Source of the DNA: Cryptomeria japonica
Lineage: Eukaryota > Streptophyta > Pinopsida > Cupressales > Cupressaceae
Reading direction: 5' to 3'
Length of the DNA: 64,000 bases
NCBI RefSeq assembly: GCF_030272615.1
Contig: NC_081406.1
Location: 231,376,396 to 231,440,395 of the forward strand
The notes beneath the pieces are model-generated. The model had not been told where the DNA came from and did no database searches. It worked only from the letters and a program-made list of their open reading frames with translations. Made by a program: the position numbers and the translations under genes. Positions 22,701 to 33,640 of this stretch are shown in pieces (position 1 is the stretch's first letter; each line of letters begins with the position of its first letter).

Positions 22701-22822
22701 CTTCCTGAGCCAGTTTTAACCAAGTCTTTCGTCCTGTTTGATTCGGGATCTCCAATTTGTTCTTCTAATGATGAAAGTTGATAATGGGCCTAACAAACAT
22801 GTTCTTTGCAATATCTTTTCTA

Positions 22823-25800
22823 ATGTCCAAGCCATCTTCTAGCAAGTCAAAGGCCTCTCCTAGTCACATAGAACCGTCACCTGGCAAACCTGTGTACAAG
22901 AAGATGAAGTACAAGTATGACAAGTACTTGAATATTTTCCTGAAAAGTTCTATGGATTCAAATGTGTCAGAGATTTAGGACTCTAAAATCGGGCATGTGG
23001 ACATGAATGAGTTTGAAGATAGATGCAAGAAGGTTCCAACCCGTATCACTAATTTGACAAGGTCAGAATTACATAAATATGCATCCTTTCCTGTTGTAGC
23101 TCATGATCCAGAATTTGTATTGTCTTTAGCAAAACACTTTGACCTGAATACTCGTCAAGTGAAAGATGCTGACAATAATATGGTGATGACACTTGATAGT
23201 GTTATTTTCAACAGTCTTTTCAAATGTCTAAAGGAAGTTGAGGTTGCTGATGTAACCATGGAAAGCGCACAAGCATACTATGAGAAGCACATAGATAAGT
23301 GCAAGAAAATAATTAACACCATGTATTTATCCACTCCACGTGACTCAACTGCCACCAGATGGCCCAAGTACTTTCATAGAAGTGATTTTAGTGAAGAGTA
23401 TAATGACATGGTTACAATACTTGCACAGGTTAAAGGTTTGAAAGACTCCCACTACTTCCAGGAGTGGATGTGCTACTACATGAAAATCATCAGGAAAGGA
23501 ACAACTAAGATTGATTGGGGGGAGAAAATTAGTGATACTCTCTATATTCAGTTAAAGGAAGACAAGAAACATTAAAATTTTATATGACTTCATATCTTGT
23601 GTATGCAACCACCTCAATGAGGCAATATCCTGGCTTGTTTACAAAAGGAGATAGAAGGTTGTTGCATGTTTGGGATTATTATGATCAGTTAACCATCAAT
23701 AATCAGGGATCTCATTTTTGAAGAGTCAATGATGGTTTCTTTGCAGTGTGGAGATGTTTGTTCAACAAAAATTTGCACAAGGAGAGAATTTCAGAAGCAA
23801 CATATGACTTGGTGTCTTCTTTTGGTTGTGTTTTCTTGCAATTTCATACATTTACATATATCAACATTGGATGTTTCACAGTTGATCTATTCATGTTGCC
23901 TCGGTATCCATCAGATAAGATTGTCCTCATGGAAATTTGTTGTCAATTGGTGCATGTGCATGCAAGGCAAACTTCTTCTCATAAGATAGGTCCCAAATGG
24001 CTTGAGTCTATTGGCCAGTATTTAGTGCTCACCATTCCCAAGGCCAAGAATATGGAGAATGAAATGTTATGGGTCACAATAAGGATATTTAAAGCTTAGG
24101 AAAACTTTGATTTTTGCAATATGAGAAGAAAAATCAAGAGGAGCTATGTGCATGTACATAGGCTTGAGGATGTTTGGGCAGATTGTAAAAGTGATGAAGA
24201 TGTAAGAAGGATGGACTATACTTGTCTTACATTGGAGTAAATAGAGAACTTGGACTTGGCAAAGATTGTAGACACCATAGAAGATACAAATGATATAGTG
24301 GACCCGATCTACTATGAGATGAAATTTGCTGATACTCCCTTGCCTTTAATTCAATGGTCAAAGAAAGAGAGCAAATCAATTTCTAATAGGTTTGCACCTA
24401 TCATGACAAATACAAACTAATGGCTACTAAAGACGGGAATATGGATGAAACAACTTCCTGCTAGCTCAGGTGAGGAAGATAATAATGGTCCAATGGGAAA
24501 GACTTTAGAATTGAGAACCAAGAATAATTAAGATACTTAGGCACCTTCAGTAGGAAAAGCTAAGGGAAAGGCACCAAAATTCAAGTTCATACTTAAAAGC
24601 CCGAAGAAAGGGGAATCTTCCTCCGTAGTTGTGCAAGAGGAATCATTCCAGGTGCCTAATCAAGATGAGGAAGAAGAATAAGAAGAAGTAGAGGGAGAAA
24701 TTCGTCATGTTGGGGAAGAACTGGAACAAGAAGACATCTCTATTCCTACTGCCTCTCAAACATCATCATAAAATTGTGTTGTGATTCATTCTATTCACTC
24801 CGATTCTGATGAAGAGGTGCGAGAACATGATGAAGAATCAACAGATGTTGACTTGGATGAAGAAAAAGATCAAGAAGGGGGAAATGCAAAATTTGTAACT
24901 CTCTCTAGTCTTCCTAATTTTGATGACATTCCAACTTCAATGACTAAGTCATCAATCTTGGATTTTAATGAAGATATGGAACAGGTTACCAAGGAGCAAT
25001 AGGTAGTGAGTCTGTTAGTTTCTGTTGCCATGACAAAAACTTCACCCTTGGTAAGCACAATTGTCATTTCTATGACAATGACTCATGTTATTACATCAAC
25101 GCTACCAACATATATAGCAGATGAGACAGTTAATGTTCTACCAACCTCTATGCCACTGCCGATACCAGTAATAGTTCCTAAAATTCTAGTTTTAATTTCT
25201 CCCACCATGCCTATTTTTACAACGAATTTGGTAGAAGTTAGATTATCAGTAGTAGCAGTATCTTCCAGCCAGTCGTCCACTAGTTTGCTTGCGGTTATAC
25301 AAGTGGAGGTCACTACTCCAACCATGCAATCAATTTTACCTCCTTGGTTGGACATAGTGGCACCAAAAAGGAAAAAGCAATTTGTCTCACCAGATGACTT
25401 TGACTTTGAACAATTAACTCCTTCAAAGGCTAAGGTAGCCAAAAATCCCAAGACAATATCAAGGGTGCTCGTTGATCCGGTAAGTAAAAGGAAGCATGCT
25501 GAAGTAATTATGCCAATAGAAGGTAAGACCAAAGAAAACATCCAAGATATAAATTATACAGTTCAAACTTTTGAGCTTGGAGAAGAAACTTATGAAACTA
25601 TGAAGCACGACTCAAGAGTTTAAAAATGAAGCTATCATGAGAAGACTTGATGAAGAGCCAACTGAAAAGATGAAATTCGAGAAAAATTGTGAACAACTAA
25701 CTAATGTTTTGATCAAGGTGACTCATACTTCACAATAGGTGGAACCCATTGTTTCATCCATTGATACAGAAGCACTGAAAAGGATGGAAGAAGTGGGAGC

Positions 25801-26494
25801 TAAGGGTCGAGTGGTTGACCAATGGATTGAAAGGTAGAAATGTGAAGGCTCCCTCCTCTTAGATTCAACTATTAAGCTGTTAAAAGACTTTGAAATCATG
25901 CAAAGTCAAATGCAAGGAATCAAAACCACTTTCATACAAGAGATGGATGAGAATGGAAGAAACATGCAAGTGTGGAAAAAGATGGAGGATTTTGACATTG
26001 ATTTTCTTGTAGATAATAAAGTGTTAGAAACAAAAGGAAAATTTGTTCAAGTTTTGTCTCTACTAACACACATGAATGAATTGATCAAGCATATGGTCAC
26101 TGATCTTGAATGTGAGATAAAGAGTTGTGATAATGATATTGATCAGATTTCAACAAGAATAGCTGATATCCCTTGCTACCTATATGGTAAGCATAATCAA
26201 CAGTTGGTCTCTAGTGATACCCTCATCCAGGAATTCCACTCTCTGATCTCTCATTGGACAGAGCAAGACCTCACTTTGAACACCTTTTATAAACTTCATG
26301 AGATACAAGTTGTTTTAGAGTTTCTTGCCTCTTTGCTCAAGGATGGAAAGAAGCAGCATGTGAAGACATGAGATTCTATATGCCGAATCAAGGCCATATC
26401 AATTTCCATTGCCTTGCCAGATGAAGCTGTGACGGAATCCATCTTGGCTAAATTTGAAGAATTTAAATCCAATGAGGAGGAGAAAGATGAATAA
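22823..26494 (+). pseudogene. Element C accessory ORF: large unknown protein, decayed
   Basis: Begins at ATG 22823 (MSKPSSSKSKASPS) and can be followed for about 1,220 codons through three frame segments (to about 23575; 23577-25623; then to the stop at 26494), with several in-frame stops (for example 22976). The first 450 residues look globular: RITNLTRSELHKYASFPVVA (about 23050), FDLNTRQVKDADNNMVMTLD, RWPKYFHRSDFSEEY (about 23360), HYFQEWMCYYMKIIRKG, then MTSYLVYATTS and LPRYPSDKIVLMEICCQLVH (about 23900). An acidic middle follows (24650-24990), then a Thr/Pro-rich part and a helical tail with KKMEDFDIDFLVDNK. I do not recognise the domain. It is in sense orientation, downstream of the palindromes, so it occupies the place held by the PMD gene in A and B. 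Confidence 0.65.
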
Positions 26495-26507
26495 AGTATC
26501 CCCTTTT

Positions 26508-27347
26508 TGACACTTAGTTTTTCATGTAGATGCATTTTTAGTGTAGTTGCATTTTTAGATGCTGTAAGTTTTCTCGCAGCTGCTTGTTCCCTATATGCTG
26601 TAGTTGCAGTCAAGTGGGACTATGCAATTGAATTAGTCAACTATGCCCACCTTTTTCTCCTTTTCTCTCCTATATATAGAGGAGCCTCATTTGTAAATAT
26701 TTTTCTTTTATTTATGCTAAGCAAGACTCTGCCGAACTTTTGCCCCAACTAAGACTTTGAGCATTTTGTTGTGAATATTCAATCAATCAAATAAATAAAG
26801 CAATTCTATTTGATCTCAAACTTTTTGTTGTATCAAAGATTGTTTATATGAGTTAATGTTCCCATGTTCATTTCTTATTTATGTTATTTACTTCCTTGGT
26901 ATTGGTGATATTGTTTAGGTGAGTAATAGAGCTTTCCAATTGTGATAAGTAGACTTTGTGCTATTTGCATATTTGAGAAATTTTATGATGTTAAGTGATT
27001 AGTGGTAGGCTTTGTATTGCTTCTATTACTTGTAGTTTTAAGGGATTGGGAAATTATACTTGAAGACTTTGAGTTGCAAGTTAAATTTTTTATCATTTGT
27101 AATCATTAGCTTAGTTAAAATTGCATTCAAGAAAGACTTTGTGCTCCTTGATTATAAGTTTAGTTTTTTCATTTCGAGTATCAAAAGTGATAGAGAAGTG
27201 TAACAAAGTGGAGGGAGAATAAATAAGCTCTAAAAAAAGAGAGTTATATGCCCGAAACTAACCCACACAGTTTAGTTTCTTGTTAATTAGAGAAGAAATT
27301 TCAAAGGGAACCTCCCCTTGCTGAGAGGAGAGATTAATTTCTCAACA
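26508..27347 (+). repeat. Probable 3' LTR of element C
   Basis: Follows the accessory ORF. It contains TATATATAG at 26671 and A/T-rich polyadenylation-like sequence (AATCAAATAAATAAAG, about 26783), and ends CTCAACA at 27347. The following bases align with the start of the interior of element D (61059 onward), which supports the right end. The left end (TGACACTTAG at 26508) is a guess. Confidence 0.55.
26671..26680 (+). promoter_or_regulatory. TATA box in the C 3' LTR
   Basis: TATATATAGA followed by GGAGCC, about 160 bp into the presumed LTR, in the expected position for U3/R. Confidence 0.5.
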
Positions 27348-27420
27348 TAGCTGTGTGTAAATTATATATTTTGTCATTAGTACGCTGGTGACAAAATATT
27401 CACCCAATAGACACCATAAC
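27348..27420 (+). other. Interior start sequence following the C LTR
   Basis: ATTATATATTTTGTCATTAG, then a segment with GCTGGTGACAAAAT, matches the D leader ATTATATTTTTGGCATGG...CCACAAAAT at 61059-61098. So an LTR is again followed by leader sequence of its own family, as if a second, mostly lost, copy once lay to the right. Confidence 0.4.
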
Positions 27421-27556
27421 AAAACAAGACTCACATTAGATCACGGTCCATATCAAACAACCAACAAACCCATTTTGACATCTACATCCACTATCTAAAT
27501 CATTTGACCCACGACGCATTTTTCAAACACATTTTTTTCCAACTTTTTTGTCCTAC

Positions 27557-27850
27557 ACGCTAAATTGCCCCTTACGTGCTAATCTTTCACACGAATGTGC
27601 TAGCAAACACTCCCTATGTGCTATTATTCTATCATGCACTAACACACCCCCCATTGCGCTATACTATTTACCTGACACGTTAATCTAACACTATGCACTA
27701 ATTTACCTACTGGTTGTGCTAAACAATGTTCCCTATGCGCTAAAAAGACCCTACGCGCTAACCTACCCCCTGACCATGCTAGCATTTGCAACCCAGACGC
27801 TAAACCTATCTAGGGTTTTTGGACGCGCTAAAAATTGTTTCGTGTGCACT
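27557..27850 (-). repeat. Decayed GCGCTA array with 18/21/21 spacing (element F)
   Basis: Successive motifs (GCGCTA or CpG-decayed GTGCTA, GCACTA, ACGCTA) are spaced 21, 21, 18, 20, 21, 18, 21, 21, 18 bp in the central part. That is the same trimer register as the PMD intron of element B, although spacer sequences do not align. It lies on the intron side of the first-exon remnant. Confidence 0.8.
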
Positions 27851-27941
27851 AAAAGACGTACCCTAATACGACCCAAAAAAATGAAAACGTGACAAAAATC
27901 AATGAAATTAATAAAAAATGAAATGGATTTTGGCCACTTAC

Positions 27942-28016
27942 TTGTGGGCCTTATGCGACGGGTCTCTAGTATTACCTGACGTGCTCAAATCATTGAGAGG
28001 AGTATGGAATCAACAT
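27942..28016 (-). pseudogene. PMD first-exon remnant of element F
   Basis: ATG at 28016 and 25 codons aligning without gaps to B exon 1 (39580-39654). Shared are M, I-P-Y, F-E-H-V-R, R-P-V-A and G-P, followed at the same point by the donor GTAAGT (27941-27936). Four codons are stops, at positions where B has Arg. Remaining exons are lost. Confidence 0.75.
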
Positions 28017-28329
28017 CATGGTAGAGCTCCAAATGTCACAATCACAAGAAGACAAGTGTGCAAATGATTTTTCAGAATCACTTTTTACCTTTTAATAGGG
28101 TAAATCAAAGGGTCAATAAGTGGGGTATGTATTTTACTCCCACTTTTTCATTATTAACCTTATCAACATCTTTTTTTGGGAGATGAATCAATAATGTGTA
28201 TCCAACATAGTCAATATTCTCATATTGCAATCAGTTCAAAACAATCATAAAATTAACAAATTTTCACCCAGACCCTTAATTCATCTCTCGAGGGGGCATC
28301 ATTAATATCGTTCATCAAATCTACATTTG

Positions 28330-29564
28330 GGGCATCATATCGAACATTTTGGCACACACTTGCATTTTCCTACGTCTCCCACTTGCCTCCTAAACCTCTT
28401 CTAGAGCCTTCTAGATTCTTCTAAACTATCTTAATTAGCTTTAGTCCCTTTAAACATGTCCTTTCCCTAAGTTTGAGGAGGTCTCCTCTCAAATTTGGAG
28501 GAAAGTCTTCTAAATACATTTAAAGCTATATTTCTTCAACAAGCTAACTTGTTGAGTTCCCCCAAATTTGGAAGGACTCTTACAAATTTGTCCCCAAAGT
28601 CTTCCAAACCATTAATGGTTAACTCAAACCTCCCCTCATGGTTAGAGAATTTCTCTCTAACTTAACCCTCATCTAACCAAGGGGTCTCATCAAGCACTCA
28701 TAGATTTAACCTTGGTTATCCTATTAACCCTTGCACAAGAGTTTACCCCTTGGGTAAAAGCTTTATCCAATGGATAACTCTAACCTAACCTTAACCTTAC
28801 CTCCTAAGGTAACCTTCATGTCTCCTCTAGCATTTAATGCCTCTTGCATCTCCTCTCAAGCCACCTCTTGTTGACAATTGTCACCATTTCATTGGTGAAA
28901 ATTATAAACATGGATTGAGCAATTTTCAATCCTAGCCCTTGTTGAGATTATTCAATCTTAACCCTCCATTGCCCTATTTTCCCTATCAATAGATCTGTCA
29001 TTCTTCATTCTCCAAGATATCCAATTTTCATGCATCTACATTATAGTCTAATCTACTAAGGTTTTTAGCCTCTCTTTTTTAGAATATTATCATAGCATTT
29101 AGAAGAATTTCATTTCATATCATATAATATTCATGCTAGTATATCATGTTAGGATAATTTGTTAATCTATTTATCATATCATTATCTTCATACTAGCTTA
29201 ATCATCATAGTTTTTAGTACATCATATAGATCTTAGAGTGCATTTATGCATGTAGATCATAATATCACTTGTACTTGGAGTTGTCATTCCTAAGTCATTT
29301 GATCAATGATCTGAGAAAAAAACATTGGCTTTAGGGATCATGTGAGATAGAGAACAATGGGACACCCCTTGGGAAGTTAAACTAGTCCAATTTTAGTTTA
29401 TAATTGCACCAAGAGTCTCATTGTTATGTTATTCGATCTCGATTTTTTCATTTTGCTCACCATGTTTTCCTATGTATAGACTATACCAAATAGGGTAGCC
29501 TATTTGGAAATTGTAAGACAATTGAATGAATCTGATTTCTTCCATTGTAGTTCCTAGCATAAAC
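28330..29564 (+). repeat. LTR of element F (B-related)
   Basis: Shares an ordered set of words with the B LTR: CACTTGCATTTTCCTA, GTCTCATCAAG, TTTATCCAATGGATAA, a stretch ending TTGACA-TTGTCACC-TTTCATTGGTG, and GAGATAGAGAACAATGGGAC. The right end is near GCATAAACA (29564), followed by TTTTTTGCCAGG. Ends are approximate. Confidence 0.55.
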
Positions 29565-29694
29565 AGTCTTTTTTGCCAGGAACTTTATATTTTGATGATT
29601 TTATAGTCAATTCAACCAAAGGATGTGGTTTGATTAAGGAGAAGTTTGACCATTACCATTTTCCACTAGGTTATCCTAGAAATAATTTTGGCCC

Positions 29695-30870
29695 TGTAGC
29701 ATCATAAATTGTCATTGGGCTAATTTACACCTCATGTTTGCACCCCTAATTTAACGTGTCCTATCCTCATCACCTATCTAGGTTTGTTTTGTGTTTATTT
29801 TATAGTTTTGATGCTATGAACACCCACTGATAGATTCTATGGTAAGGTATCCTTGTCCCTCAACATTCATTTTGGTCTCTTCTATAGAAGGAACATGGCA
29901 CCCAGTGCCCTGGTCCTTCTCAGTGGGGCCCACATTTGAATTAGAGCAAGGGTCCTATCTCTTCAGAGGGAATTCATCTCCGTGGCTCTGCATTGCCATT
30001 GGATGTCGACCTAATCGGTAATTTACCTATATACCCCTATATAAATACATTTAATCAACTTAATTTCATATCTCCAAGCAATCAATTCCTAGCATCATTG
30101 CATTCGTGAAGCATTCATTGTCAAACATTTTTCAAAGATCTTCAAGGCTACATATTCTTCATTCAATCATTGTGGAGAAAAATTACATTATTCATATGTA
30201 AGTGTGTGTGTGATTAGGGTTGTGTCATGTTCATGCAATTTCATAGAACATATATGATTACATTCAAAGAACAAAGCATCATCATCAACAATTATAGATC
30301 CGAGGTATATATTTCTAGTATTTATTTCTGCATTTGCATTTATTCATTCAAGGTTAATACATAAATTTGTGTTTGACTTAGGTAAACCACCACTCCCAAT
30401 AATTTTCCCCCTTTTCACTATGTGCGAGAACATGCACAATGTTATGTTTGAGAGGAACAATGGGATTCACAAAATGAACAAGTGTCCCTTTGGACGGTGA
30501 AAATTTAGGAGGACTATGGTGACCACAACCATGGTCTTGATAGTTTAGGCCAAATTTAAGGGAGCATATCCAAATTATATTATTTTGATCATATCCAAGT
30601 TTGTGGCTCCATTTGACAACTATAGCTCACTGTTTATGCTTGATCTCTTCAATATCCACACACTTACCCTAATTTAAGCATCTTCAACAATTCAATTCAA
30701 TTTAAGGAGGATAAATTCCTATCAAGGAACTAGGAATTTGATTATAATCTTAATCCTAGAGAGCCTAGATCTATTAGATTCCTCAAGTCTCCTTAATGTA
30801 ATGGTTAATTAGGTCATTTAATGGTTTCATTATCTTAATTTAACCCTAACCCTAATTTTTCACCATTACA
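29695..30870 (+). repeat. LTR of element E (A-type LTR family)
   Basis: 1176 bp, TGTAGCATCATAAATTG...CACCATTACA. A solo LTR of the same family (inverted, 32109-33291) confirms both ends. It contains the LTR-A start and a TATA-like CTATATAAATAC near 30040. Motif copies near 29893 (ATGGCACCC and CTGGTCC) resemble the A intron array. Confidence 0.8.
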
Positions 30871-31723
30871 TTTTGGTGAACTTGACTCCTCACACCCTTA
30901 TTTCTGATTTGTGTTCTCAGATCTGATTTGTGGGCATTTTAATTTTTGAATTTTCATTCATAGATCTTATTTTTAATCAAATTACATAAACTTAGAGTTT
31001 AAATTCATAAAAAACCTAATTTATTTAGGTTAATTTGGTTTGTGGGTTTCGTAATTTTCTAATCTTAGGTAAATTCATAACGGTCTTTAATAAATCTGAT
31101 TTATTTGCCATTTCATAGATGATTACATTACTTTGCACTTATATTTATCATAATCATGTGTTGGATAATGGTTTATTTCACGTTACATTGCTTCTTTTCA
31201 TCCATAGCACTTTGGCATATTGCATTTTTAGAATTTCCAAGTTGCTTTCTATTAATCAATTAAATCTTAAAGCTTTTATCCATGGTACATGTTTTTTTAC
31301 GGTGACATTTTTAGGAAAATACATTATAGATTTAGATCACACAAAATCTTTTGTAGATCATAATGTTAGAGATGTTAATGAAAAACCTAATACTTGTACC
31401 TCTCCGAGGGTATCTAATGTGAATGAAGAAAGAGATAATACTCCTATAAATGATCTCTCTAATGTATAGCAAGAATTGAAGAGTTACAAGGCACCATCTT
31501 CTTCTCCCACACATACCCTAGTGCAAGGTCAAAATATTGGTGTTTTAATCTCTCTAGATCCCCCTTATTCTCATAGAGCCTATCTTAACCATCAATAAAT
31601 TTTTAGAGAAGATGATGTTATGCATTTAATTCATGATCTATCTCCCCACATAACATTAAGTAAAGATGATCACTTAGATGATAAAGATCTTCCTTCCCAA
31701 CCCATCAAAGAGGATTTTGTGGT
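30871..31723 (+). other. 5' interior fragment of element E
   Basis: Begins TTTTGGTGAACTTGACTCC; TGGTGAACTTGAC would be the primer site, but I cannot name the tRNA. A frame from 31119 to about 31730 (one stop at 31467, another at about 31596) encodes an unrecognised protein with HIRYPRRG-free, Asn/Asp-rich text such as DDHLDDKDLPSQPIKED at its end. It is cut at 31724 by the copia LTR, and no continuation is found at 59843. Confidence 0.45.
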
Positions 31724-33381
31724 TGTATGAGCTTTCGTGAGTTATCTACAACACAATGAGCCGAAGGTATCTATATATTTTGTGGTTTAATTAGTGCATC
31801 TATGTTGGATTCTTTCATTTTTATTCTACTTCTTTTTGGCAGTGAGCCCTCCGATAGTGAGCTTCTCTTTGTTTCTTTCGAGCAGTAAGCCCTCTAACAA
31901 AGATCTCCTGGCAGTTAGCCTTTCTTTGTAAAAATCACCTTAATCGATGTCACCCTAACATGTGTTTATATCTTGAGAATAGTTTCTCCATGTTTTTTCC
32001 CCTAATAAGGTTTTCCATGTAAAATTGGGTGTCTCATTGTGTATGATGTGTTCTAATGTTTTATGCTCTTATCTTTATGTAGATAATTTGTTAAGGTTAA
32101 GTTGTTCATGTAATGGTAAAAAATTAGGGTTTACACCCGAAGAGAGATGATTACCACTAATTTTAAACTTGGGAGACCATTACATTCATAAGAGGGGGAA
32201 TCCAATAGATTCAATAAAAAACTAGCAAGGATTAAGTCTGAATATTAATTGGATTGATTAATTTTATTTGTTGGGATGTCTCTTTTGTAAATTGAATTGT
32301 TGAATTAAGATAGTGTTGGAAATGGAGGTAAAAACATGAAAAATAGTGAGCTATAGTTGCAGGACTGAGTTGTGCACCTAGATCCAAGAAATGTTCACAA
32401 ACTTGGATCTGCTCCCTAAAACAACACCTAAAATGTTGGAACCATGGTTCCTGTCACCATGGTCCTCTTAACTTTTCACACACTAAAGGGGGATTGATTC
32501 GTTTCTAAAAATAATGATTATCATGAAGATTGTAGCTCTCTACTTGTTTCCTACACATAGAAAGAAGGGGAAATAGGTTGGGAATAGGGATTTGCCTAAG
32601 TCAAACCTTGGTTTTGTAATAAACCATGAAATTGAGATAAAAATAATTTAAATTTTTGTAATGGAAGATTATCCTTTTAAGGGAGATGTTGAATATTGGC
32701 TGAAAATAAATGATATACCTCCTTGTGAATATTTGTTTGTCTACGCATGGGTTTTGTGAAGTATTCAACAAAATAGGATGAAGATGTCTACTTCAATGCT
32801 TAAATTTTGACTTTATTGCTGCTCCAAGGATTGAAGGAAGAAATCAAATTGCTCTTGAATTCTTGATTGCTTGATCTCAAATTGAATTTCATGTATGTGG
32901 ATGCTTGATAGATGTCAAATGAGAGGGGAAAGCCTCCTTTTATTCTTTCATGTTGGGAAAACTATTTAATTTTCTAACATGAGCAAACACAAAGATAGGA
33001 ATCCCACTCAAATTTAAAATGATAAATTGGGTTTTTTATGGGCCCAAAATGGGGAGGACCATGGCGTGGAGCCATGGTATTATTAAGGACCAAGGTGCCA
33101 TGCCTTTGTCCTCCATCCTACCCTATTTTGGGGCTAGTACAAGGTGCCAAATGCATGGAAAACTAAAAAATGGAGCAATACTTGAGGGGCATGAGCATAA
33201 TTAGGTCCCAACCAGGCCAAGGGGCACAAACGCTAAGGTATGAACCTAATGCGGTTAAAATTACAAAGGGGTGCAATTTTGGGACGCTACAATTGATAAA
33301 CTGATTTAAGAAATAAATTAAAAATTGTATACAACTGATTCACCCCCCTCTGAGTTGTATTATTCCTTAGTATATTCAACA
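31724..33381 (+). repeat. Element H 5' LTR, split by a solo LTR
   Basis: Parts 31724-32108 and 33292-33381 align in order to the 3' LTR 59398-59842, including TTTTTCCCCTAATAAGGTTTT and the end TATATTCAACA. The middle (32109-33291) is a foreign solo LTR. Confidence 0.88.
32109..33291 (-). mobile_element. Solo LTR of the E family, inverted
   Basis: 1183 bp. On the minus strand it starts TGTAGCGTCCC and ends TTTTTACCATTACA, matching LTR E (29695-30870) in ends, length and the CATGGTCC/ACCATGGCG motif words (33058, about 32440). Flanks GTTCA and ATTGA agree at three of five positions, a possible eroded target duplication. Confidence 0.8.
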
Positions 33382-33383
33382 AT

Positions 33384-33394
33384 TGGTATTATAG
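33384..33394 (+). other. Decayed primer-binding site of element H
   Basis: TGGTATTATAG two bases after the LTR end, compared with canonical TGGTATCAGAG: two transitions or substitutions. Confidence 0.75.
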
Positions 33395-33438
33395 ATTTGG
33401 TTCCTTGGAGAAAAGATTTATTTCTTGAGGAGATCTTG

Positions 33439-33640
33439 ATGGCACACAAATTGACAATCCCTATGCTTGATGGATCTGACTATACTTTCTGAAAAGTGAA
33501 GATGCAAGGGTACCTAATTTCTCTTGGCTATGAAGTATGGAAGTCTGTTACAAAGAAGTATGTTAAACTACAAACTGGAGTAAACACTTCGGATGAGATC
33601 GAGGATTTTGACGACAATGAAAAGGAAAGATATGCTATCT
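33439..33640 (+). pseudogene. gag: Element H copia gag N-terminus
   Basis: ATG at 33439 (MAHKLTIPMLDGSDYTF), a TGA where copia gags have Trp, then KMQGYLISLGYEVWKSV and NEKERYAIF. This is the DUF4219/UBN2-type N-terminal gag of Ty1/copia. It stops at the B' junction around 33640. The missing gag C-terminus and protease start are not found at the other side of the insertion, so copia sequence was deleted here. Confidence 0.8.

Larger units (their letters stand above)
7400..27347 (+). mobile_element. Element C: Tat-type retrotransposon with aRNH upstream of RT and a sense accessory ORF
   Basis: Domain order on +: gag (7431-7724 continuing at 15524), protease, aRNH (about 17520-17985), RT, RNase H, integrase (to 21065), a palindrome field, a large unknown ORF (22823-26494), a probable 3' LTR (26508-27347). 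Element N interrupts gag and a TRIM sits 27 bp beyond the integrase stop. The 5' LTR is not seen: LTR A occupies that position. The same gag-protease-aRNH order is repeated in element D at the right edge, and the LTR ends of C and D both read CTCAACA, so C and D look like one family. Confidence 0.7.
27421..29564 (+). mobile_element. Element F: 3' remnant of a B-like Tat element
   Basis: Contains, in the same order as element B read in its own sense: a GCGCTA motif array (27557-27850), the antisense first exon of the PMD gene (28016-27942), a segment with GAGGGGGCATCAT shared with B's pre-LTR region, and an LTR. Sequence identity to B is low, so it is an old or different subfamily copy. The pol part and the PMD body are absent. 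Confidence 0.65.

Noticed and set aside
27368-27402. Inverted repeat ATATTTTGTCA...TGACAAAATAT as MITE ends
   Set aside because: The arms are only 12 bp apart and align with the D leader, so they belong to the retrotransposon interior.
30841-30856. Telomere-like CCCTAACCCTAA
   Set aside because: Only two imperfect units at the end of LTR E; a chance or LTR-internal match and not an interstitial telomere.
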